A DNA stretch of 64,000 nt from Polynucleobacter sp. es-EL-1 (GTDB lineage Bacteria; Pseudomonadota; Gammaproteobacteria; Burkholderiales; Burkholderiaceae). Position numbers and translations under genes: made by a program. The stretch is from positions 558,001 to 622,000 of the forward strand of contig NZ_CP061310.1 in the NCBI RefSeq assembly GCF_018687975.1, in the 5' to 3' direction. Shown in pieces: positions 1 to 6,584 of this stretch. The notes beneath the pieces were generated by a model. It did not search any database and was not told the DNA's origin. It was given only the letters and a program-made list of their open reading frames with translations. The stretch's first letter is position 1. Each line of letters opens with the position of its first letter.

Positions 1-24
1 CCACTTCTTTGATAGAATGAACTG

Positions 25-717
25 ATGTCACTTCAAAACAAGCTCTTTCAGCCATCTCTCAAGTGCTCGCCTTATGCGTTTCTTGTAGCGCTAGCTTTGT
101 TTGTGCAGCCGGCCGTGGCTGCCGATGCTTCATCGGATCAGGCAAAAGAAGCTCCGATCGAGAATGTTGATGAACCCAGTAAAAATGCTGCAAAACAAAG
201 TATGTTTCAAGCAGGCAAGTCTTATTTTTTTCGGGTGTCTGACCGTTTAGCTGATTCGGTAACAGTCAAATCTGATGAGTTAATAAATCGCTCCATGGAA
301 GTGATTGGAGTGCGTTACCGCTGGGATATGGAATTACCGCAGTCGGGTTTGGATGGCAGTAGTTTTGTCGGCTATGTTTTTAAAGATAAGTTGGGCTTCT
401 TATTGCCTCGCAAGTCAACTCAAATGAGCCAAGTTGGTAAGCCAGTGCAGCGTGATGATTTGCAGCCTGGTGATTTGGTATTTTTTAATACGATGCGCCT
501 AACGTTTTCTCATGTAGGGATCTACGTTGGCGATAACAAATTTATTCATTCGCCATCCAAGGGTGCGAATGTGCGTGTGGATGATCTCAATAGTCTCTAT
601 TGGGATAAGCGCTTTGATGGTGCGCGACGCCTCTATAGTGATGGCTTAGATCGCAGTGAGCGCCAAGAACTTCTCAATGAAGTTAATAAGTTAAAGCGTA
701 AAGCGCAACTCCTCTAG
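25..717 (+). CDS. NlpC/P60 (C40) fold secreted protein, catalytic Cys missing
   Basis: 230 residues with an N-terminal signal peptide (hydrophobic stretch about residues 17-33 ending VAAD), so exported to the periplasm or envelope. Residues about 85-205 match the NlpC/P60 fold of Spr/MepS-type murein endopeptidases: a YRW segment near 98-100, LQPGDLVFF at 146-154, SHVGIYVGDNKFIH at 162-175 and a terminal ARRLY. In active members the nucleophile lies in a G-x-D-C-S-G-F motif; here the equivalent is GLDGSSF, so residue 111 is Gly (codon GGC at 355-357) where Cys is expected. The histidines are kept (H163, H175). The protein is therefore probably not a normal cysteine peptidase; it may bind peptidoglycan or act as a pseudoenzyme. 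The fold assignment is secure, the function is not. Confidence 0.85.
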   Translation: MSLQNKLFQPSLKCSPYAFLVALALFVQPAVAADASSDQAKEAPIENVDEPSKNAAKQSMFQAGKSYFFRVSDRLADSVTVKSDELINRSMEVIGVRYRWDMELPQSGLDGSSFVGYVFKDKLGFLLPRKSTQMSQVGKPVQRDDLQPGDLVFFNTMRLTFSHVGIYVGDNKFIHSPSKGANVRVDDLNSLYWDKRFDGARRLYSDGLDRSERQELLNEVNKLKRKAQLL

Positions 718-891
718 AGCGCTGCAGTCTCAAAAGCTTCCCGCTAAGCGGATCGAGGTACCTAGACGCCCAACCCCAACCGCTGGAATATTATTGGTAG
801 TTGCACTAAATCTTGTTGATATTCTTATATCTATTTCAAGAATTGTTCACGCTAAAGATGGTGGGGTAGTACCTAAGCCTTATTGGAGTTG

Positions 892-1803
892 CTAATCGTT
901 TTTGGCCTTTAGCATCTCTTTAATAATGAGCATTTGTTCTTGCGTCGCCACTTCCCCTGCCAAGATGGCGGCGTTTCTGGATCTAAAGTCGCTTCCACCC
1001 ATTTGCTTGAGGTGGGGCGTAATCACGATGTCAGCGCTTTTCAGTTCATATTGATTGATACTGCGTTGCATGATGGAGATGGTTTGTTGCATCACCCCAA
1101 AGGTACCGCTAGCATCTTGGTGAAGAGGTTCAGAGGAGATATTCACGGCAATCACGATTGTTGCCCCCATTTGTCTCGCATAACTTGCGGGCACTGGAGC
1201 AACGAGGCCACCGTCAACATAATCCTTACCGCTAATGACTGCGGGTTGAAAGACGCCGGGAACGCTACAGGAGGCGCGAACTGCTAGCCCGGTATTGCCT
1301 GAGCGAAACAACACCCCTTTGCCCGACTGGAGCTCGGTGGCCACAATTCCCAAAGGAATACGCATCTGCTCGATAGCTCGATTTTGTACTTCGCGATTAA
1401 TCATGTTTTGCAGGGCATCACCTTTAATGAGTCCTCCGAATCGCCCGGAAAAGGGGAGATCCCAATCCGCTATGGTGGCCTCATCTAGGTTCAAAGCAAG
1501 GCGATTGAGCTCATTGCCGGTAGCGCCCGAGGCAACAAGTGCGGCAATGACACTGCCCGCACTACTACCCACAATAATGTCGGGCCTAATACCTTGTGCC
1601 TCTAAAGCTTTAATAACCCCGACATGAGCAAACCCTCTGGCGGCGCCTGCGCCAAGTGCCAGCCCCAGGACTGGCTTTTGCTTAGGGGTGATGGAGCACC
1701 CGGTGATGGCAAAAGCCCCAAAACCAAGGCTCAAGCCAAGAAAATGACGTCTTCCTTCTGCCTCTGACGACTGCGAAGGAATTTGGGCAAAATTTTCATG
1801 CAT
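892..1803 (-). CDS. Patatin-like phospholipase, probable Tat-exported lipoprotein
   Basis: 303 residues of the patatin/RssA family of serine lipid acyl hydrolases. The oxyanion-loop motif GAGAARG lies near residues 51-57, the nucleophile elbow GSSAG at 79-83 (Ser81), and the dyad Asp is in YVDGG near residue 197. The N terminus carries a twin-arginine-like RRHFLGLS (18-25), a hydrophobic run and a lipobox ITGC (Cys36), suggesting Tat export and lipid anchoring. The ATG at 1803 keeps the whole signal region. It stands alone, facing scpB across about 170 bp. Substrate unknown; a role in envelope phospholipid turnover is inferred from the family. Confidence 0.9.
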   Translation of the reverse strand: MHENFAQIPSQSSEAEGRRHFLGLSLGFGAFAITGCSITPKQKPVLGLALGAGAARGFAHVGVIKALEAQGIRPDIIVGSSAGSVIAALVASGATGNELNRLALNLDEATIADWDLPFSGRFGGLIKGDALQNMINREVQNRAIEQMRIPLGIVATELQSGKGVLFRSGNTGLAVRASCSVPGVFQPAVISGKDYVDGGLVAPVPASYARQMGATIVIAVNISSEPLHQDASGTFGVMQQTISIMQRSINQYELKSADIVITPHLKQMGGSDFRSRNAAILAGEVATQEQMLIIKEMLKAKND

Positions 1804-1995
1804 GTGGCTATTGTATTGAGCCTCCCTTATAATGGGTTCACGGTGAACGAAAAGAACTTCGTTTCAGCGCGGGTAGCTCTCTCAAGACTCGTTTTTTGAG
1901 GTTAATTGCCCGTAGTAGCTAAAAGAACACCACCAACCCATTACTAAATACATTTTTAAAGTCTCATCAGGTTGCTACCTGATAGCCCGAATTTT

Positions 1996-2703
1996 ATGGA
2001 CGATCACAACAAACGCGTCATTGAAACAGCTCTCTTGTGCGCACAAGAGCCACTTACTGTTGCTGACCTCACTCGCTTATTTGCTGAGGATGTGGAAACC
2101 AGTGAGATTAATGATGCTCTTGTAGAACTGCAAAAAGCTTGGGAAGATAAAGGCATGGAGCTGGTGCATATTGCCACCGGTTGGCGCTTTCAGAGTCGTT
2201 TATCCATGCGCGAATATCTTGATCGCCTAACTCCTGAAAAGCCGCCCAAGTATTCTCGTGCTGTGATGGAGACATTGGCAATTATTGCCTATCGTCAACC
2301 AGTAACGCGTGGTGAGATTGAGGAAATTCGTGGTGTTGCTGTGAGTAGCAATGTGATGAAGCAGCTTGAAGATCGGGGTTGGGTTGAGGTAATTGGCCAT
2401 AAAGAAACAATTGGCCGCCCTGGTTTATATGCGACCACTAAACAATTTTTAGATGATCTAAGTCTGACAAATTTACAAAGCCTACCAATGCTTGAGGATG
2501 CTGCGCCGATGACTGCGGCTGAGCACTTAGGTCAAGCAGTGATGGAATTTGATCCATCTGCAACGGTTGAGACGGTTGTCATTACAGAAGAGGTTCTTCA
2601 GATAGATGAGCAAGATGTGATTGAAGCCAATATTGATGAAGTATCAAACGAGACAAGCGAAGAAGTAATCCCACAGTCCGACCAATCGGATGAACCAAAA
2701 TAA
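1996..2703 (+). CDS. scpB: Segregation and condensation protein B
   Basis: ScpB, the winged-helix kleisin-interacting subunit of the SMC-ScpAB condensin that compacts and segregates the nucleoid. Two winged-helix domains span roughly residues 1-165, with hallmark stretches ETLAIIAYRQPVTRGEIEEIRG and GRPGLYATT. The C-terminal 65 or so residues are an acidic tail without obvious fold. I use ATG 1996; an in-frame TTG at 1972 would add eight residues. A TATAAT hexamer at 1828-1833 in the divergent region from the patatin gene is a candidate -10, with no convincing -35. It lies 6 bp upstream of rluB, a common scpB-rluB pairing; scpA is not next to it. Confidence 0.95.
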   Translation: MDDHNKRVIETALLCAQEPLTVADLTRLFAEDVETSEINDALVELQKAWEDKGMELVHIATGWRFQSRLSMREYLDRLTPEKPPKYSRAVMETLAIIAYRQPVTRGEIEEIRGVAVSSNVMKQLEDRGWVEVIGHKETIGRPGLYATTKQFLDDLSLTNLQSLPMLEDAAPMTAAEHLGQAVMEFDPSATVETVVITEEVLQIDEQDVIEANIDEVSNETSEEVIPQSDQSDEPK

Positions 2704-2709
2704 TTATTA

Positions 2710-4428
2710 ATGACAAGCTCTAACGAAAACGATTCAACCCCGATAGCTCCTGCTTCGGACAACTCTCCAAATGCTGATGGTGTAAAGACCGAAGGTCGTG
2801 AGGGTGGACAACGCCGCCCACGCCGTCAAGGTCCTGGTGCCAGCAAGCATCCATTTAATAAAAAACGTCCTTTCAATAAGGATCGGCCTCGCAGGGAGGG
2901 TGGTGATGCCAATGGACCTCGTGATGGGGGCGGTGCAAAATTAGCCCCCAATCCCGCCGAGATTGAAGCACTCTTTGCTTCGGTTGTATCGGGTGAGTTT
3001 GATGCAGCCTTAGATGCTCCTGAGCCAGAAGCGTTAAAAAATCCAGATGGCGTAGATGTCAATGAGATTTCTCATCAAACCGGCGCTGAGCGTCGTGCCC
3101 AACGCGTTCGTCATGACGACGATGCTGATGTGCCTAGCGAAGATGAGATGAGCAGTTTGCAATTTGCAAACGTTGATGATTTACCGCTGAGCTTGCGTGA
3201 TGAAGTCTGGTCTGATTTAGATGGCTTAGATGATGATGCAGATGATGAAGACACCGTCAAACTACATAAGGTCTTGGCTGATGTTGGCATGGGTTCGCGC
3301 CGTGATATGGAAGACCTAATTATTCAAGGTCGCGTATCAGTCAACGGTTTGCCTGCACACATTGGTCAGCGTATAGGACCAACCGATCAAGTGCGCATTA
3401 ATGGCAAGCAAGTTCATCGCAAGATTCAGACTAAGCCCCCACGTGTGATCATGTATCACAAGCCTGCTGGTGAGATCGTGAGTCAGTCTGACCCAGAAGG
3501 TCGTCCGACAGTATTTGATCGTTTACCAAAGCCACGACAAGGTCGCTGGATTGCAGTTGGGCGCTTAGACTTTAATACTGAAGGCCTATTACTATTTACT
3601 ACTTCTGGTGAATTAGCCAATCGCTTAATGCATCCCCGTTACGGCGTCGAGCGTGAATACGCAGTCCGTATTTTGGGCGAGTTGAGTCAAGAAAATATGG
3701 CCCAATTAAAAAGCGGCATTACTCTTGATGACGGCCAAGCCAAGTTCTTACGCTTGGCGATGGGTGGTGGTGATGGTGCCAACCGTTGGTATCACGTTGC
3801 TTTGACAGAAGGACGTAATCGCGAAGTACGTCGCATGTTTGAAGCAGTTGGACATACGGTATCGCGCTTAATCCGCACTCGTTATGGCATTTTCTTATTA
3901 CCCCCTCGCTTAAGACGGGGTAAATGGGAAGAAATTGAGGCGGGTGGCATCTATAACTTAATGAAGTCTGCTGGGTTAAAAATGCCGCAACCGCAAGACA
4001 AGGGCCGCAATCCAAATGCGCAAAGTCGGGATCGCCGCTCTCCTGATGCGGAAGACTTTCAGCCTGATCCAATGCAAACCTCTGTTTCTTACTGGGGTTC
4101 TCGTGACGCCCTGACACTGGCTAGTGGCCACAACGGCTTAACTCATCAAGGTAGGGGTGGTAAACCTGCTGGTGGTGGCTCGGGTGATGGGCGCGGTCCC
4201 TTCCGAGGCCGCACGCAGGGTGGACGACCTGGACAGGGTGGCCAAGGTGGGCAGGGCGGCCAAGGCCAGAACCGCAATAAGGGCAAAAAAGTCCACCACG
4301 GACAGTCTGCTTTTGTGACGGCAAGCCCCCAAAGTCCTGGAAACGGTCCCAAGCGCAATGCACCAAAAGGGCGCAAACCTTTTAATAAGGGCCCTAGAAA
4401 ACCGAGAAATCCGAGCGAAAGCTTCTGA
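2710..4428 (+). CDS. rluB: 23S rRNA pseudouridine synthase RluB, with long tails
   Basis: RsuA/RluB-family synthase expected to make the pseudouridine near position 2605 of 23S rRNA. An S4 RNA-binding domain starts near residue 181 (KLHKVLADVGMGSRRD) and the catalytic domain carries GRLDFNTEG with the catalytic Asp near residue 286. The C-terminal part of the enzyme core holds GRNREVRRMFE. At 572 residues it is about twice E. coli RluB: an N-terminal Arg/Gly/Pro-rich then acidic region of about 180 residues and a C-terminal Gly/Gln/Arg/Lys-rich tail with GGQ repeats. Such disordered basic extensions occur on betaproteobacterial RluB and may aid RNA binding (inference). ATG 2710 follows scpB by 6 bp. 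Confidence 0.93.
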   Translation: MTSSNENDSTPIAPASDNSPNADGVKTEGREGGQRRPRRQGPGASKHPFNKKRPFNKDRPRREGGDANGPRDGGGAKLAPNPAEIEALFASVVSGEFDAALDAPEPEALKNPDGVDVNEISHQTGAERRAQRVRHDDDADVPSEDEMSSLQFANVDDLPLSLRDEVWSDLDGLDDDADDEDTVKLHKVLADVGMGSRRDMEDLIIQGRVSVNGLPAHIGQRIGPTDQVRINGKQVHRKIQTKPPRVIMYHKPAGEIVSQSDPEGRPTVFDRLPKPRQGRWIAVGRLDFNTEGLLLFTTSGELANRLMHPRYGVEREYAVRILGELSQENMAQLKSGITLDDGQAKFLRLAMGGGDGANRWYHVALTEGRNREVRRMFEAVGHTVSRLIRTRYGIFLLPPRLRRGKWEEIEAGGIYNLMKSAGLKMPQPQDKGRNPNAQSRDRRSPDAEDFQPDPMQTSVSYWGSRDALTLASGHNGLTHQGRGGKPAGGGSGDGRGPFRGRTQGGRPGQGGQGGQGGQGQNRNKGKKVHHGQSAFVTASPQSPGNGPKRNAPKGRKPFNKGPRKPRNPSESF

Positions 4429-4430
4429 TT

Positions 4431-4461
4431 TTGATCAGTTTTCCGCTAAATCAGCTATAAT
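4431..4461 (+). promoter_or_regulatory. Candidate promoter for rimP-nusA-infB operon
   Basis: A perfect TATAAT sits at 4456-4461, with TTGATC at 4431-4436 as a possible -35 (19 bp spacer, longer than ideal). It starts right after the rluB stop. Transcription would begin near 4468, giving a leader of about 135 nt before rimP. Confidence 0.5.
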
Positions 4462-4466
4462 TTTGG

Positions 4467-4577
4467 ACTTACAGCAGTTCGCTGCTGTTTTAAGTTGTTA
4501 CCGACTGATGTTGCGATCAACGTAAGTCGGCCTGTTCTGAATTTCGAGAATATGGGCTTTGAAGCCCATTTTTTTTT
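4467..4577 (+). promoter_or_regulatory. Structured rimP leader ending in an intrinsic terminator
   Basis: Three hairpins follow the candidate promoter. The first pairs ACAGCAG (4471-4477) with CTGCTGT (4482-4488) around TTCG. The second is a long stem, CCGACT (4501-4506) with AGTCGG (4525-4530) and inside it GTTG with CAAC around CGAT. The third pairs ATGGGCT with AGCCCAT (4552-4558, 4563-4569) and runs into a T tract to 4577, which is a textbook intrinsic terminator. It lies before the rimP start at 4602, so full-length transcripts from the upstream promoter must read through it. An attenuator is the natural reading; a plain terminator for scpB-rluB is the alternative. Confidence 0.6.
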
Positions 4578-4601
4578 GCCGTTTTGTATTGAAGGATTGT
4601 C

Positions 4602-5093
4602 GTGAAAGATCAGCGGATTATTTCTGCCGAAGTAGAAAACTTAGGTTACACACTCGTCGATATCGAGCGTGAAGCCGGAGGTTTGCTGCGCGTCACGATT
4701 GAGAATCCAGATTATGAGCGTTTGATCACCGTGTTGGATTGCGAAAAAGTAAGTCATCAACTGAGCTACGCATTGCCAGTGGAGAACATTCCTTTTGAGC
4801 GTTTAGAGATTTCATCTCCAGGGTTAGATCGCCCGGTAAAGACGGCCGCGGATTTTGAGCGGTTTTCAGGTATGGAAGTAGATTTGAAATTACGTGTTGC
4901 CGTGGGAAATCGCAAGAATTTTCGTGGTGTGTTGCAAGGTTTGCTGAGTGGTGAATTGGATTCACCAGATGCGAAATTTGGTTTGTTGTTTGAAGGTGCT
5001 GATGGCGCCGAATCTCAATTGGAGTTTTCTTTAGCCGAGGTCGATAAGACTCGGCTGGTCCCTGTTATTGATTTCAAAGGAAGAAAGTCATGA
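4602..5093 (+). CDS. rimP: Ribosome maturation factor RimP
   Basis: 163-residue RimP (YhbC), needed for late 30S subunit maturation. The N-terminal alpha/beta domain includes LGYTLVDIEREAGGLLRVTIEN and the motif LEISSPGLDRPVK near residues 67-79, which is diagnostic; an SH3-like C-terminal domain follows. The start is GTG at 4602, supported by GAAGGA at 4591-4596. The stop overlaps the nusA start by 4 nt, so translation is likely coupled. It is the first gene after the terminator-bearing leader. Confidence 0.97.
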   Translation: MKDQRIISAEVENLGYTLVDIEREAGGLLRVTIENPDYERLITVLDCEKVSHQLSYALPVENIPFERLEISSPGLDRPVKTAADFERFSGMEVDLKLRVAVGNRKNFRGVLQGLLSGELDSPDAKFGLLFEGADGAESQLEFSLAEVDKTRLVPVIDFKGRKS

Positions 5094-6571
5094 GTCGAGA
5101 AGTTCTCATGTTGGCAGACGCCTTAGCGCGTGAAAAAAACGTTGATCAAGCGATTGTGTTTGAGGCGCTAGAAATGGCGCTGGCATCCGCTACTAAAAAG
5201 CGTTATGCGACAGAAGACGTGGATATTCGTGTATCGATTGATCGTGAAACTGGTGAGTATGAAACTTTCCGTCGTTGGCTGGTTGTGCCTGATGAAGCGG
5301 GCCTACAGGAGCCGGACAAAGAGATTTTGCACTTTGAAGCCCTAGAGCAATTTCCAGATATGGAAGTCGGCGAACATATTGAAGAGCAAATCGAATCCTT
5401 AGCTTTTGGTCGTATCGGCGCACAAGCTGCTAAGCAAGTGATCTTGCAGCGTATTCGTGATGCTGAGCGTGAGCAGATTTTGAACGACTACCTTGAGCGT
5501 GGCGAAAAAGTCATGACCGGTACCGTCAAGCGCGCTGATAAGAATGGTTTGATTATTGAATCCGGTCGCGTTGAAGCCTTGCTGCGTCGCGATCAAATGA
5601 TTCCAAAAGAGAACTTGCGTTCTGGTGACCGCGTACGTGCATACATCCTTAAGGTGGATCGTGAGGCGCGTGGCCCACAAATTGAACTTTCCCGCACTTG
5701 CCCAGATTTCTTGATCAAGCTATTTGAGAATGAAGTTCCAGAAATGGAACAAGGTTTATTAGAGATTAAGGGTGCTGCTCGTGATCCTGGTATCCGCGCC
5801 AAGATCGCTGTGATTACTTATGACAAGCGTATCGATCCAATCGGTACTTGCGTTGGCGTACGTGGCACACGCGTTACTGCAGTGCGTAACGAAGTTGCTG
5901 GCGAAGCGGTGGACATCGTATTGTGGTCCGAAGATCCAGCGCAGTTTGTGATTGGTGCTTTAGCTCCAGCTCAAGTATCTTCCATTGTTGTTGACGAAGA
6001 GCGTCACGCTATGGATGTGGTGGTTGATGAAGAAAACTTGGCAATTGCGATTGGCCGTAGCGGACAGAATGTTCGCTTAGCTAGTGAGCTGACTGGTTGG
6101 CAGATCAACATCATGACTCCTGAAGAGTCTGCAGAGAAGACAGAAAAAGAAGCGGCTTCTGTACGTCAATTGTTCATGGATAAATTGGACGTTGACCAAG
6201 AAGTTGCCGACATCTTAATTGAAGAAGGTTTCAACACATTGGAAGAGGTCGCCTATGTCCCTCTATCTGAAATGTTAGAAATCGATTCTTTTGATGAAGA
6301 TACCGTAAATGAATTGCGTACTCGTGCACGCGACTCTTTATTGACCATGGAATTGGCTAAAGAAGAACGCGTTGGCGAAGTCTCGCAAGATTTGCGCTCC
6401 CTTGAGGGAATGACTACTGAGTTGATTGCCAAGCTTGCTGACAATCAAGTTCATACCCGTGACGACTTGGCTGAACTGGCTGTTGATGAGCTAGTTGAGG
6501 CGACACAAATTGACGAAGAAACTGCGAAAACGCTCATCATGAAAGCGCGCGAACATTGGTTTACTTCATGA
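5090..6571 (+). CDS. nusA: Transcription termination/antitermination factor NusA
   Basis: 493 residues with the full NusA layout: N-terminal RNA-polymerase-binding domain, S1 domain (about 135-200, GEKVMTGTVKRADKNGLIIE), tandem KH domains (about 200-345, including GVRGTRV and AIGRSGQNVRLA), and two C-terminal acidic repeats (about 365-415 and 440-493) of the kind found in proteobacterial NusA. It regulates pausing, termination and antitermination in rRNA operons. Overlaps rimP by ATGA and precedes infB by 13 bp. Because NusA acts on terminators, the one in the rimP leader offers a possible autoregulatory site (inference). Confidence 0.98.
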   Translation: MSREVLMLADALAREKNVDQAIVFEALEMALASATKKRYATEDVDIRVSIDRETGEYETFRRWLVVPDEAGLQEPDKEILHFEALEQFPDMEVGEHIEEQIESLAFGRIGAQAAKQVILQRIRDAEREQILNDYLERGEKVMTGTVKRADKNGLIIESGRVEALLRRDQMIPKENLRSGDRVRAYILKVDREARGPQIELSRTCPDFLIKLFENEVPEMEQGLLEIKGAARDPGIRAKIAVITYDKRIDPIGTCVGVRGTRVTAVRNEVAGEAVDIVLWSEDPAQFVIGALAPAQVSSIVVDEERHAMDVVVDEENLAIAIGRSGQNVRLASELTGWQINIMTPEESAEKTEKEAASVRQLFMDKLDVDQEVADILIEEGFNTLEEVAYVPLSEMLEIDSFDEDTVNELRTRARDSLLTMELAKEERVGEVSQDLRSLEGMTTELIAKLADNQVHTRDDLAELAVDELVEATQIDEETAKTLIMKAREHWFTS

Positions 6572-6584
6572 GAGGAAGTAGTAC

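Noticed and set aside
4146..4376. Several minus-strand frames and a GGC/CAG-rich repeat array near 4195-4265
   Set aside because: The repeats encode the Gly/Gln-rich RluB tail on the plus strand; the minus frames are Pro-rich shadows. It is not a CRISPR array because units are short and unspaced.
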